Shown: positions 8,891 to 17,543, counted from the first letter of the stretch. The stretch is 64,000 nt of DNA from Anaerolineales bacterium (GCA_020634935.1 JACKAT010000004.1:186001-250000); one strand, 5' to 3'. A program made the numbers and translations. The notes: generated by a model not told the origin, from the sequence alone.

Positions 8891-9054
8891 GGCCTCGCCG
8901 CCGCGAGGCACCTCTATTTCCCGGCTGAAGCGGCCTCGCCGCCGCGAAGCGCCTCTATTTCCCGGCTGAAGCGGCCTCGCCGCCGCCTACCCCTGCTATT
9001 GCTCCGATTCACCGCCCTCGGCCGTGCCAGAGACCCCTATTGACCGGTTGCCGC
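8891..9054. repeat. 41-bp tandem array 2 (GC-rich, different sequence)
   Basis: Units start at 8891, 8932, 8973 and, more diverged, 9014 (GGCCTCGCCGCCGCG-type opening and CTATTTCCCGG-type middle). The period is again exactly 41 bp though the sequence is unrelated to array 1; a fifth decayed unit may start at 9055. Confidence 0.85.
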
Positions 9055-9321
9055 GCCCTTGGCCCTGAAACTGCCCTGGCTTTAGCCCGGCCAACGTCGG
9101 CGGCGCTGCGGCTCGGCCGGTGACAATGCTTCATCCCCCTAATCCCTACTACCTACCCCCTACTCCCTCACCGTGGTAACATTTTGCCTGAGTAGAGAGT
9201 AGTCCTATTGAAAACGGTTAGGATTTGGGTGATAATAGTTGAGAAATGTTGAAAAAATGAGATTTGATGCGTAATAAAATCGGTTGGGTAAGTTGATCTA
9301 ATCATAATTGGACTGCTGCAC

Positions 9322-9357
9322 AAAAAACCCGGCTTACCAGAGGGCAGCAAGCCGGGT
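9322..9357 (-). terminator. Terminator of the 52-codon gene
   Basis: On the minus strand ACCCGGCTT pairs with AAGCCGGGT (plus positions 9327-9335 and 9349-9357) followed by six T. It is 23 bp past the stop of the small gene at 9380. Confidence 0.85.
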
Positions 9358-9379
9358 CTTTCTTTTCTGCCTGATGGGG

Positions 9380-9538
9380 CTAGTGACTAAGGTTGGGACT
9401 GGGGCGCTGGGCTTCTAATTTGGTCAGCCGCTGATCATGCGTTCGTAACCACAGTAATATTTTGCCGATGGCTTGTTCGACGGTGATCTGGCCGGTTTCC
9501 CACAGCTTGATCACTTGCTCAATCGGTTCAACGGTCAT
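9380..9538 (-). CDS. Small conserved-looking protein, 52 aa
   Basis: Function not recognised. Starting at ATG 9538 the protein is 52 aa, opening MTVEPIEQVIKLWETGQITV and closing with RTHDQRLTKLEAQ; it reads as two or three amphipathic helices and a charged tail. This start has an excellent GGAGG eight bases upstream, whereas the frame's earlier ATG (9613) does not, so the short form is chosen. A terminator lies 23 bp downstream, so this is a complete single-gene unit. It is isolated between the repeat arrays and MITE-like elements. Being real rests on the ribosome site and terminator, not on homology. Confidence 0.65.
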   Translation of the reverse strand: MTVEPIEQVIKLWETGQITVEQAIGKILLWLRTHDQRLTKLEAQRPSPNLSH

Positions 9539-9855
9539 TGGCCTGCCTCCTTTCTGATAGATTTTGCCAATAAAACGGCCACCCCCAACCCAATAGGTCA
9601 AAGATGGCCGCACCGTTTACCGAATCACCATGTGTCGTGTAAAATACTCGCAGCCCTCCAGACTGTGCTCGCAGTTTGAGGGGTTAGCCGCCTTTAGGTG
9701 TTCGCAGCACCTGGGGGCGGCGCGTTTTCAATTGGTTGGCGAAATAATACACCACCGGTGGAATCGTTGTCAAAAAAGTGACCGAATGTTGAATTGTTGT
9801 GAGAGACGAGCCTATCGGGTCCGTCATCAAAAAGGCGATAGGCATAATGAGCCTA
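9539..9855. other. Interval without a supported gene
   Basis: Upstream of the 52-codon gene. Two overlapping plus-strand frames of 68 and 79 codons occur, with no ribosome site and no family-like sequence; nothing else is visible before the MITE-like element at 9856. Confidence 0.5.
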
Positions 9856-9996
9856 AGAAACTGTTTTAAAAGTCTTCAAGGGTCCACAGATAAACCCAGA
9901 TGGTCACAGATATGATCAAAATTGAGATAAAAATCTGTGAGTATCAGTGTAAATCTGTGGACAACTCTAAAAACCCCCACTTTTAAAACAGCTTCT
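9856..9996. mobile_element. MITE-like element R5
   Basis: 141 bp with near-perfect 18-bp terminal inverted repeats: AGAAACTGTTTTAAAAGT at the left and ACTTTTAAAACAGCTTCT at the right (17 of 18 complementary). A second inverted pair built on TCCACAGAT/ATCTGTGGA lies inside. No coding capacity. Ends 8 bp before element R3. Confidence 0.75.
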
Positions 9997-10004
9997 AAAT
10001 ATTG

Positions 10005-10141
10005 GGTAAGCGTTCAGCTATCAGCCGTCAGCTTTAACCATAATGACGACCTTTGGGTCATCATGACCGGCTTTTGAAACCCCATATTGGCCGGAACAGG
10101 CCAAAAGCTGATAGCTGATAGCTAAGAGCTGAACGCTTACC
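10005..10141. mobile_element. MITE-like element R3, copy 1
   Basis: 137 bp, ends GGTAAGCGTTCAGC and GCTGAACGCTTACC are perfectly complementary over 14 bp, and the pairing continues through GCTATCAGC/GCTGATAGC. A second copy, interrupted by other elements, is at 17549-17978. It abuts the start region of the gene at 10165. Confidence 0.8.
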
Positions 10142-10164
10142 ATATTTGAAAAACGGAGCAACCC

Positions 10165-10740
10165 GTGAACGATCTATCACCCCTCTTCGAGCAAATCAAG
10201 CAGCTTTCCGGCGACAGCCAGGCCAAATTAGCCGAGTATGTGGCTTTTTTGCAATGGCAAGAAGCCCGGCTAGCCCATTCGACTGCCACCCGTTGGAGTT
10301 TTAGCTTTATCGAAGCCTTCAACCAAGCCTCTCGCCAAGCCACCATCGATCCGGCCGGGATGGATATCAAAATGGCCCCGGCGGTGGTCGGTGGCCACAG
10401 TCAGCCGGCCTTATGGGCGCACCCGCCGGTCGTCGGTCAGGCCGTGATTGAATATTACGTGCCTATTCCGGCGCAGGTGAGCGATATCCGGCTGGACCTG
10501 GCGTTTGGCATTCGGGATGGGGCGCAGATTGCTGAAGACAACTTGGTGGCGTTTGGGGTTAAAGTCAACGGCATGCGGGTGTGGGGCCAGCAAAGCAATG
10601 CGCGAGTTTGGCAGGAGGTGTCTGTGCCTGTGACCCTGACTGCCGGCGATGTCGTTCGCTTTGAGTTCACTACCGAGGCGCTGGGTCGCCATGAATGGAC
10701 TTGGGCGGTGTGGGGCAACCCGGAGTTGACCGGGCTATAG
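10165..10740 (+). CDS. Two-part protein of unknown function, 191 aa
   Basis: Not recognised. Seen: GTG start with GGAG 7 bases upstream. Residues 1-45 (SPLFEQIKQLSGDSQAKLAEYVAFLQWQE) look like the helical pair of DUF2281-type proteins (inference from pattern). Residues about 85-190 are beta-rich (VIEYYVPIPAQVSDIRLDLAF, FGVKVNGMRVW, VPVTLTAGDVVRFEFTTEA) like a carbohydrate-binding-module or NPCBM-style sandwich. No signal peptide or membrane segment, so cytoplasmic as it stands. Its stop overlaps the stop region of the convergent kinase-like gene by 6 bp. The ribosome site sits only 13 bp after element R3, so the promoter may lie within or across the element. Confidence 0.7.
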   Translation: MNDLSPLFEQIKQLSGDSQAKLAEYVAFLQWQEARLAHSTATRWSFSFIEAFNQASRQATIDPAGMDIKMAPAVVGGHSQPALWAHPPVVGQAVIEYYVPIPAQVSDIRLDLAFGIRDGAQIAEDNLVAFGVKVNGMRVWGQQSNARVWQEVSVPVTLTAGDVVRFEFTTEALGRHEWTWAVWGNPELTGL

Positions 10741-12447
10741 CTTTTCGCCCGGCTTGTAGGTTCGCAGCACCGAGCCGCCGATAAACTCCCGCAGCAGCGA
10801 ATTATCCGGCACCAAATCCGAGGCGCATGGCTCGAACCACTGCAAAAATGAGAGCAGCCGTTTGGCTTCGATATGCTCCAATTTGCCCGGTTCGATTTGC
10901 AGCAGCAGCGGTTCGACCAGCGGCTTCATCACGGCCAATTCGTAAACCAGCGCCGAGTTGAACATGATATCGGCGTTTTCTTGATAAGGGAAAATCCAGG
11001 TGTACTCGCCCTGGCGTACCTTGGGCCAGCGCAAAATGGTATCTTTGGCGGTGTAGCCGCGATGCCGGGCGTCGCGGATGATGCGGCGGATGAGCCGGGT
11101 GTCGGTGGTGGGGATGCGGTTGTGCCGGTCGAGGTTGAGCTGGGTGATGGCCGACACGTATACTCGAAAAATCTTTTCGGCCGGCAGTTCGGTCACCAAC
11201 TCCGGGTTCATGCCGTGAATGCCTTCGATCAAAATCATGTGCTCGTTGCTGATCGAGATCGTTTCCCCCGGCTCGTTGTGGCCGGTGAAGAAATTGTATT
11301 GCGGCATCGTCACCGAGCCGCCCTGCATCAACTCTAACAACGTTTTGTTAAACAGCCCCAAATTGAGGGCGTATAGGCTCTCGTAGTCGAAATCGCCGTC
11401 TTCGTCGCGAGGCGTCTCATGACGGTTGACAAAAAAGTCGTCGAGCGCGACAGCCATGGGCCGAATGCCGTGCGCCAGTAGTTGGATCGCCAGCCGCTTG
11501 CTGAATGTTGTTTTCCCGGCCGACGACGGGCCGGAAATCAAGACCAGTTTGACCCGGTGTCGAACGGAGGCAATCAAGGTGGCAATTTGGGCAATCCGTT
11601 GTTCTTGCAGCGCCTCGGCCACCAAAATCGTTTCCAGCATATCACCGGTTCTAACGACCTCGTTCAATTTGCCGACACTGCGAATGCCCAGCTTGCGCAT
11701 CCATGTTCCATACTCATCGAAAACGTTGATCAGTTTGGGATAATTAACACGGGGTTGCAGTTCATTGGGCCAATTGATACGGGGATAACGCAGCACAAAT
11801 CCCTTATAATAGGGGTCTAGGGCAAAAATCCTCAGGTACCCGGTCGAGGGGACCTTATAGCCGTGCATATACCCCCTAAAATTTCCCAACTTATAGGTGG
11901 TCAAGTAAGATTTGCGGCGAGCCTTAAGCAAATTTAAGCGGCTATTGGCGCCGCTGGCTTCAAAGATTTTCTTGGCGTCTTCAACCGGGATGCGCTCTTT
12001 GACAATCGGCGCGTTTTCCTGAACCAATTCCCACATCCGGGTTTCGATGTTCTTAAGCTCCGGTTCGGTGAAGGGGGGCCGGTCTTCGACCTCACAATAT
12101 AACCCGCCAAAATTCAAGCCGTAATCGATGGTGATTTTGACATCCGGAAACAGTTCGGCGGCCACAGCCACCAGCAAAAAGGCCAGCGAACGCCGATAAA
12201 CTCGCATGCCGTCGCCGTCGGCCAAGGTCAGGACATGGACGTTCAAATCCCGGTTGGCGTGGTAGGTCAACTCCCTAATCTCGCCCTCAACCAGGCAAGC
12301 AACCGGGATTGGCTCCGGGGGAAAATTGGCGGCTTTGACAAAGGTTTCGATAGTGGTATTGAGCGGTCCTTCCAGAACCTGACCATTGCTAAATTTGATC
12401 TGAGCCGTTGTTCGCGGCTGAGAAGGGAAAATTTGTGGTTGACTCAT
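10735..12447 (-). CDS. TGS-domain uridine-kinase-like nucleoside kinase
   Basis: Members of this family join threonyl-tRNA-synthetase-like N-terminal domains to a P-loop kinase of the uridine kinase/phosphoribulokinase group; the substrate is unproven for most. Seen: 570 aa; residues about 12-75 TGS-like; about 80-200 the SAD-type editing-like region; Walker A GPSSAGKT near residue 305; VALDDFFVNRHETPRDEDGDFDYE near 335-358 carries the catalytic Asp region; ILIEGIHGMN near 400 is the Walker B equivalent. It is a single gene between an unknown protein (convergent, overlapping stops) and the M42 pair. The tRNA-editing-like half is unlikely to act as a synthetase since no catalytic core is present. 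Confidence 0.85.
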   Translation of the reverse strand: MSQPQIFPSQPRTTAQIKFSNGQVLEGPLNTTIETFVKAANFPPEPIPVACLVEGEIRELTYHANRDLNVHVLTLADGDGMRVYRRSLAFLLVAVAAELFPDVKITIDYGLNFGGLYCEVEDRPPFTEPELKNIETRMWELVQENAPIVKERIPVEDAKKIFEASGANSRLNLLKARRKSYLTTYKLGNFRGYMHGYKVPSTGYLRIFALDPYYKGFVLRYPRINWPNELQPRVNYPKLINVFDEYGTWMRKLGIRSVGKLNEVVRTGDMLETILVAEALQEQRIAQIATLIASVRHRVKLVLISGPSSAGKTTFSKRLAIQLLAHGIRPMAVALDDFFVNRHETPRDEDGDFDYESLYALNLGLFNKTLLELMQGGSVTMPQYNFFTGHNEPGETISISNEHMILIEGIHGMNPELVTELPAEKIFRVYVSAITQLNLDRHNRIPTTDTRLIRRIIRDARHRGYTAKDTILRWPKVRQGEYTWIFPYQENADIMFNSALVYELAVMKPLVEPLLLQIEPGKLEHIEAKRLLSFLQWFEPCASDLVPDNSLLREFIGGSVLRTYKPGEKL

Positions 12448-12509
12448 AGGATAGACTCAAGGGTGGCTATGAAATACAAAGCTGATCAATAGATGCGGGG
12501 GATTAGAGA

Positions 12510-12554
12510 TTAGGAGATTGGGAGATTCTTACAGCCAATCTCCCAATCTCCTAA
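12510..12554. repeat. Perfect 18-bp-stem hairpin at the end of an M42 gene
   Basis: Bases 12510-12527 (TTAGGAGATTGGGAGATT) are exactly complementary to 12537-12554, with a 9-base loop. The right arm contains the stop codon of the peptidase gene, so its last codons are part of the repeat. May serve as a terminator. Confidence 0.8.
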
Positions 12555-13552
12555 TCTCCTAAGTTAGCCGGACTTTTGAGTAGGGCCAACAATAATTTTA
12601 CAGCATTTTCAACATCGTTGGTGCTAACCATTTCGGAGGGAGTGTGAATGTGGCGGCACGGAATAGAGAGCGCGCCGGCAGCGCTGCCTTCGCGAGCTAA
12701 CTGCATCGCTTGCGCATCGGTTGAACCGAGCGTGAGAATTTCCATTTGGTAAGGAATGTCGTTGGCCTGGGCCGTCTCGACCATCCAATTTTTGAGGCCA
12801 GGATGGGCCAGCATGCCGCTGTCCATCACTTTGATGGCCGGACCTGCGCCCAATTTGACCTCAAAATGCTTACGCTCCGGTACGTCGCCGCTGTCGGTCA
12901 CATCGATGGCGATTGAGACATCGGGATGAACTTTGTAAGCAGCGGTCATCGCCCCCCGGGTACCGACTTCTTCCTGCACCGTAAAAACAAAATGCAGTTC
13001 GTGAGGCGTCTGGTCAAGCTGCTTCAGGGTTTCAACCAAAATAGCACAGCCAATGCGATCATCCAAACTTTTGGCGACCATCACCTGGCCTAAGTCCACA
13101 AACGGGCGTTGAAAAGCCGCCACGTCGCCCACGCGCACCGGTATATCGGCTTTACCGGTAGCGCCAAAATCCAGATAGAGCGATTTGTGAGAGTGGTCCA
13201 CCCCATCATGGCGGGGCCAATTTTCCACGTTAATCACACCCAACGCTCCGTTAGTAAACAGCGCCCGGTTGCCGATTAAGGTATCTGGCCAGACAGCGCC
13301 CAACTTGGTAAAACGCGCAAACCCCTTGTCACTCACATAGGAGACCATTAGGCCGATCTCGTCCATGTGGGCGGCCAGCATAATTTTGAGGCCCTCGCCA
13401 GCGCCCTTCTTAACTGCGTGCAAATTACCCAACGGATCAATTTCGACCGAATCGGCCACCGTTGAAATTTGTTCGCGAATGATTTCGCGTACCGCCTGTT
13501 CGTAACCCGGCGGGCCGTAGGCTTCGGTCAAGGCTTTAATAAGATCTTTCAT
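12551..13552 (-). CDS. M42 family metallopeptidase (copy 1)
   Basis: M42 enzymes are di-metal aminopeptidases, often large tetrahedral cytosolic assemblies trimming peptides (formerly annotated as CelM endoglucanases). Seen: 333 aa; AAHMDEIGLMV near residues 60-70 (first metal His and Asp); SLDDRIGCAILVE near 163-175 (bridging Asp); TVQEEVGTRGAMTAAY near 192-207 (general-base and metal Glu); AIDVTDSGDVP (metal Asp); and the C-terminal IPCRHIHTPSEMV with a metal His. All metal ligands are present, so active. Start ATG has GGGAG 6 bases upstream. It follows a paralogue by 64 bp in the same direction. Confidence 0.95.
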   Translation of the reverse strand: MKDLIKALTEAYGPPGYEQAVREIIREQISTVADSVEIDPLGNLHAVKKGAGEGLKIMLAAHMDEIGLMVSYVSDKGFARFTKLGAVWPDTLIGNRALFTNGALGVINVENWPRHDGVDHSHKSLYLDFGATGKADIPVRVGDVAAFQRPFVDLGQVMVAKSLDDRIGCAILVETLKQLDQTPHELHFVFTVQEEVGTRGAMTAAYKVHPDVSIAIDVTDSGDVPERKHFEVKLGAGPAIKVMDSGMLAHPGLKNWMVETAQANDIPYQMEILTLGSTDAQAMQLAREGSAAGALSIPCRHIHTPSEMVSTNDVENAVKLLLALLKSPANLGD

Positions 13553-13616
13553 GTCAACTCCCAGGTCTAGTCTTCCAGTTCCAGTTTGGCCCGCACAAAA
13601 TTGCGAACCGTGGTCA

Positions 13617-14669
13617 TCACTTCACCGGTAATTTTTGTAATACCGCTGTCATCAACTTTACCGTATTCCAAAAATCGGTCAAATCCAAAACGGCCGCTGG
13701 GGCATGGATGTAACGGGCCGGGACGCTGACTACCGCCGACGGCACGCCCTCGCGGATGGTGTGGACCGCGCCGGCGTCTGTACCGCCGATGCCGGGCCGT
13801 TTGAACTGGTAAGGCAGCCCTGCGGCCTCGGCCGTTTCGATCAGCAAATCGACCAGCTTACGATCGGCAATGAACGAGCGATCCATAACTGTGATGGCCG
13901 GGCCGTCACCCAGGCGAGGGATGCCCTCATCGGCTTCGTCGCTCTGGCGCGGGAGATCATCGGCGGCGGTACACTCTAGAATAAAGGCCAGATCGGGCTT
14001 GACTGCATAAGCCGCCACTTGGGCCCCCCGCGAACCGATCTCCTCCTGCACTGTAAAAACAGCGACCAAATCGACTGGATAATCGCCCTTAAGCAGGTCA
14101 ACCAGCACCGCGCAGCCGGCCCGATCATCAAAGGCTTTGCCTTTGACCCGCCCGGTATCCGGCGAGACTTCATTGGGCTGGCCGCCCAAATAACCAAACT
14201 CCGTGGCAAATGTGGCAAAATCCCCCACATTTACCTGACCATTTGAGCCGCTGTTGGCGCCAATATCGATCGACATCGAGTCGATACTGCCCACCGTATG
14301 GCGATCGCCGCGTTTCACCAAATGCACCGGCTTAAGACCGATCACCCCCGGCACGCGATCCTGGCCAACAACAACAGCCTTACCCAGCAAAATACGGCGA
14401 TCAAAACCACCGATCGGCTTAAATTTCAATAGGCCGCTGCCCTTGATCTCCGAGATCATAAAACCCACTTCATCCATGTGGGCGGTGACCATTACTTTAA
14501 GCGGCGTAGCCTCTGTCTCTATTCGGCGGCGGCGCGTTATAAACAAGTTGCCCATCGTATCGATGCGCCACGAGTCGGCGTAATCTTTCACCGCCTCTAC
14601 AATAATTTTGCGGACTTCGCCCTCAACGCTCGACACGCCGAAGGCGTTAGATAGTTCTTCTAAAATCAT
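13617..14669 (-). CDS. M42 family metallopeptidase (copy 2)
   Basis: Paralogue of the neighbouring M42 enzyme. Seen: 350 aa; TAHMDEVGFMISEI near residue 62, AFDDRAGCAVLVDLL near 178, TVQEEIGSRGAQVAAYA near 206, and VPARYIHAPAAV near the C-terminus supply the metal ligands and catalytic Glu. The two copies share these motifs but differ clearly elsewhere (for example ECTAADDLPRQ against DVTDSGDVPERK), so they probably form different or mixed assemblies rather than a recent duplication. ATG start with AGGAT upstream. It is the first gene of a two-gene unit. Confidence 0.95.
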   Translation of the reverse strand: MILEELSNAFGVSSVEGEVRKIIVEAVKDYADSWRIDTMGNLFITRRRRIETEATPLKVMVTAHMDEVGFMISEIKGSGLLKFKPIGGFDRRILLGKAVVVGQDRVPGVIGLKPVHLVKRGDRHTVGSIDSMSIDIGANSGSNGQVNVGDFATFATEFGYLGGQPNEVSPDTGRVKGKAFDDRAGCAVLVDLLKGDYPVDLVAVFTVQEEIGSRGAQVAAYAVKPDLAFILECTAADDLPRQSDEADEGIPRLGDGPAITVMDRSFIADRKLVDLLIETAEAAGLPYQFKRPGIGGTDAGAVHTIREGVPSAVVSVPARYIHAPAAVLDLTDFWNTVKLMTAVLQKLPVK

Positions 14670-14812
14670 GGGTTAATCCTGCGAAATTTGATCCGTGGAA
14701 CGGGGGACATAGTGCGTAAACCTAAGCCGCATTTCTAACCCCTACTTCCCCATTCGTTAACTCCAACTCATTAACGATCTAACTCCAAAAACTCCCTAAC
14801 TCTAAAAACCCC

Positions 14813-15256
14813 TCAACTCCCCAACTCTACTCGAAAGCGCAAATTACCGATACCAATCAGATCATGATCAGCCAGCGACGTTGGTTTGGAAACAGGCAAA
14901 TCATTAAGCGTGGTGCCGTTTTTACTCCCTAAATCCTCGAGCCACCACACCCCATTTTCTCGACTTATCCGCGCGTGGCGGCTTGAGGCTAATGAGTCAC
15001 TTAAAACAATCGTATTATCAGGATCGCGGCCCAGATAAGTCACCGGCTGGAGGGGTAAGGCATCGCCCGCAACCAGCGATTGATCTTCGCCAGGGGTCAC
15101 AACGCGTAGACAATGAAGATGCTGCATCTGGGCGGCGGCCAGCCGTTCCGCACGCTTTAAATCAGACCAGATGATATAAAAAGCCACTCCTAAAAAACTA
15201 TAAAGGATAACAGCCGCCAGGATACGCAACCCCAATAATATCCAATCCAGACTCAC
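14813..15256 (-). CDS. FHA domain protein with N-terminal membrane anchor (FhaB-like)
   Basis: FHA domains bind phosphothreonine and read out Ser/Thr kinase signalling. Seen: 147 aa; hydrophobic helix about residues 8-30; linker; FHA domain about 52-147 with YLGRDPDN (74-81), SLASSRHARI (88-97) and LGSKNGTTLND (109-119), the residues that contact phosphothreonine. GTG start; 14 bp after the other FHA gene, so co-transcribed. The layout (short anchor plus FHA, beside a DUF3662-FHA gene) matches the FhaA/FhaB pair known in Actinobacteria, where they act in envelope growth. No kinase, RodA or PBP gene is adjacent here. Confidence 0.88.
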   Translation of the reverse strand: MSLDWILLGLRILAAVILYSFLGVAFYIIWSDLKRAERLAAAQMQHLHCLRVVTPGEDQSLVAGDALPLQPVTYLGRDPDNTIVLSDSLASSRHARISRENGVWWLEDLGSKNGTTLNDLPVSKPTSLADHDLIGIGNLRFRVELGS

Positions 15257-15270
15257 GATCCGGCCCTACT

Positions 15271-16044
15271 CTACGGGTTTTCCTGTACAACAATATGCAA
15301 AACGGTGCTACCAAAGGTAAGAATGTCCCCATGCTTGAGGGCGCACTGCGTTGTGGCGTTGGTGTTGACGGTGGTATGGGGATCCAAACGAAGAGTCTTT
15401 TCCTGTTCGCTGACAACTTCGGGCTGGACAGGCGGATAGAGATGATAAACGCCGTTACGCCAGCGGAGTTGGGCATGATAACGCGACACGGTTTGATCGC
15501 TCAATATAACATCGTTATCCAAAGCGCGGCCTATTCGAATCACCGGCTCACCTAACGTCACCGTCTGATCTGCAAATCGCAGCTCCCACAAACCGGCCTT
15601 GCTGGTAGCCACAAAAAAAGCTTCTTTCGTTTTGGTCCGGTGTTTACTTCCATTGCCATTGACATAGCGCGTTTTAACCTTAATCTTGCCCGGTCGGACC
15701 CGGTCAGATTTCTCCAGAGTCACATGAATAGGTCCGGCGGGTTGGTAATCCGCATCTTGGATCAACCAAGTTAGATAATTACGCAGACGAGTTACCTCAC
15801 TATCAACACTCGAACCGGCCACCAATTGGGCATAATCACCAGAATTTAGGGTGATACCATAAAAATTGGGGATGTGATCAGCCTCGTCCGGGCCGGCCTC
15901 TGGCTGCTCATTTTCAATGACAATAGCCAGATGGCGGGCTAAATCGGCCGGGTGGAGTTGGGTATGGAAGAGGCGGGAAAACACCCCTTCGATCAGGCGC
16001 TGGGCAATCGTTTCCAGTCGATCAAATTGATTCATACTGACCAT
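15271..16044 (-). CDS. DUF3662-FHA protein (FhaA-like)
   Basis: Seen: 257 aa; residues about 5-125 form the DUF3662 (FhaA N-terminal) region, opening with the family-like NQFDRLETIAQRLIEGVFSR; the FHA domain spans about 153-255 with IGRALDNDVILSDQTVSRYHAQL (171-193). The usual late FHA N-G-T motif is not obvious at the expected place, where NTNATTQC follows, so binding loops may differ. ATG at 16044 (a second ATG three codons in is possible). Leads the two-FHA operon and is transcribed divergently from trmFO. Role in phosphothreonine signalling or cell-envelope control is inferred from the Actinobacterial counterpart. Confidence 0.87.
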   Translation of the reverse strand: MVSMNQFDRLETIAQRLIEGVFSRLFHTQLHPADLARHLAIVIENEQPEAGPDEADHIPNFYGITLNSGDYAQLVAGSSVDSEVTRLRNYLTWLIQDADYQPAGPIHVTLEKSDRVRPGKIKVKTRYVNGNGSKHRTKTKEAFFVATSKAGLWELRFADQTVTLGEPVIRIGRALDNDVILSDQTVSRYHAQLRWRNGVYHLYPPVQPEVVSEQEKTLRLDPHTTVNTNATTQCALKHGDILTFGSTVLHIVVQENP

Positions 16045-16190
16045 TATAGCTTAGCCTCTAAATTTTAGAAAAGCAATGCGAGAAATTGTTAGAGTGAAGC
16101 TAATTGACAAGTTATTTAAGATGGATTATAACAAACATAGACCTGATGCGTAAAACGCCATCTCTATATGAAAAGACTGTTTTCATTCCT

Positions 16191-17543
16191 ATGACCGATC
16201 ATCTCACCATCATCGGCGGCGGCTTAGCCGGCACCGAGGCGGCGTGGCAAGCTGCCCGGCGAGGCGTAACCGTCTCTCTATACGAAATGCGACCGGTACG
16301 GCCTACGCCGGCTCACGTTAGCGACCGGCTGGCCGAACTGGTTTGCAGCAATTCGCTCGGCAGCGATCTACCCGATCGCGCTCCCGGCCTGCTCAAAACA
16401 GAAATCCGGCGGCTCGACTCGCTGATTATGCAGGCCGCGGAAGCGTCCGCTGTGCCGGCGGGTGGGGCGCTGGCGGTCGATCGAGAAAAGTTTGCCGCCG
16501 AGGTAACTCGGCGCATCGAAAGCCATCCGCTCATTAAGCTTCAGCGTGAGGAAGTAACCCAACTCCCTAATACACCTACCATCGTCGCTACCGGGCCGTT
16601 AACATCTGACGCCTTGGCCCAGGCCTTAGCCCATCTTTCCGGCAAAGAATATCTTTACTTTTACGATGCCATTTCACCCATCGTTGAAGCCGACTCCATC
16701 AACCTGGAGATTGCCTTTCGGGCCAGCCGCTACGATCGAGGCGACCAAGCTGAGGGCGACTACATCAACTGTCCCTTCACTGAGGCAGAATACACCGCCT
16801 TCATCACCGCGCTGCGAGAGGCCGAAAAAATTCAACTCAAGCAGTTTGAGGCGGAAGACGAACAGTTCTTCGAAATGTGCCTGCCCGTTGAGGAGTTAGC
16901 TCGCCGTGGCGATAAAGCCCTGGCATTTGGCCCTATGCGCCCGGTTGGTCTGACCGATCCGCGCACCAGGCGGCGGCCCTACGCTATTTTGCAACTGCGG
17001 CAGGATAATTTGGCCGGCACGCTTTACAACATGGTCGGCTTCCAAACCAATCTAAAATGGGGCGAGCAGCGCCGTGTCTTCCGCTTAATCCCCGGCCTGG
17101 AAAATGCCGAATTTATGCGGTACGGCATGATGCACCGCAACACGTACATCAATTCGCCGATGCTGTTGGAACCGACCATGCAGTGGCATAACCGGCCTGA
17201 TCTCTTCTTCGCCGGGCAGATTACCGGCGTCGAGGGCTACATCGGCAACGCGGCCACCGGGCTGCTGGCGGGCCTCAATGCGGCGCGTTGGCTGCAAGGC
17301 CAACCGCCGGTAACGCTGCCGGAGACCACGATGCTCGGCGCGCTGTGTCACTACGTCACCCACGCCGAACCCAAGGATTTTCAGCCCATGAAGGCCAACT
17401 TTGGCCTTATGCCGGCTCTGGGCAAGAAAATTCGTAATAAAAAAGAGCGGTATCAGGCTTATGCCGACCGCGCTCTAAATGATTTGGACGCCGCTATCGA
17501 CCAATATGGTTTAAAAGTGGTCGAGCCGGTCCAAATCCGATAG
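16191..17543 (+). CDS. trmFO: tRNA (uracil-54) C5-methyltransferase TrmFO
   Basis: Uses methylene-tetrahydrofolate and FAD to make ribothymidine-54 in the tRNA T-loop. Seen: the flavin-binding IIGGGLAGTEAAWQAARRG at residues 6-24, then YEMRPVRPTPAH; ELVCSNSLGSDL near 52; the catalytic-region LPVEELARRG near 225; and the C-terminal GYIGNAATGLLAGLNAAR dinucleotide/flavin motif near 345. With ATG 16191 the protein is 450 aa, the family norm; the open frame runs 29 codons further upstream but that part shows no homology-like pattern and begins TTG, so it is left out. No strong ribosome site precedes 16191. Confidence 0.96.
   Translation: MTDHLTIIGGGLAGTEAAWQAARRGVTVSLYEMRPVRPTPAHVSDRLAELVCSNSLGSDLPDRAPGLLKTEIRRLDSLIMQAAEASAVPAGGALAVDREKFAAEVTRRIESHPLIKLQREEVTQLPNTPTIVATGPLTSDALAQALAHLSGKEYLYFYDAISPIVEADSINLEIAFRASRYDRGDQAEGDYINCPFTEAEYTAFITALREAEKIQLKQFEAEDEQFFEMCLPVEELARRGDKALAFGPMRPVGLTDPRTRRRPYAILQLRQDNLAGTLYNMVGFQTNLKWGEQRRVFRLIPGLENAEFMRYGMMHRNTYINSPMLLEPTMQWHNRPDLFFAGQITGVEGYIGNAATGLLAGLNAARWLQGQPPVTLPETTMLGALCHYVTHAEPKDFQPMKANFGLMPALGKKIRNKKERYQAYADRALNDLDAAIDQYGLKVVEPVQIR

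Larger units (their letters stand above)
8100..9321. other. Gene-poor 1.2-kb interval with repeats
   Basis: No open frame here has a ribosome site or a family-like protein. It holds: a hairpin with CTCCCC/GGGGAG arms at 8366-8381 inside a C/G-rich low-complexity segment (8325-8400); an inverted repeat GACGGTG/CACCGTC near 8598-8623; a 41-bp tandem array flanked by related palindromes (8643-8875); a second, GC-rich 41-bp array (8891-9054); and featureless sequence to the terminator at 9322. Confidence 0.7.

Noticed and set aside
8671..9054. CRISPR array
   Set aside because: The 41-bp units are directly contiguous with no unique spacers, and no cas gene is present.
9630..9869. 79-codon plus-strand frame beside element R5
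   Set aside because: No ribosome site; ends inside the inverted-repeat element.
16104..16190. 29-codon N-terminal extension of TrmFO
   Set aside because: Starts at TTG, lacks a ribosome site and shows no TrmFO-like sequence; the enzyme fold begins at 16191.
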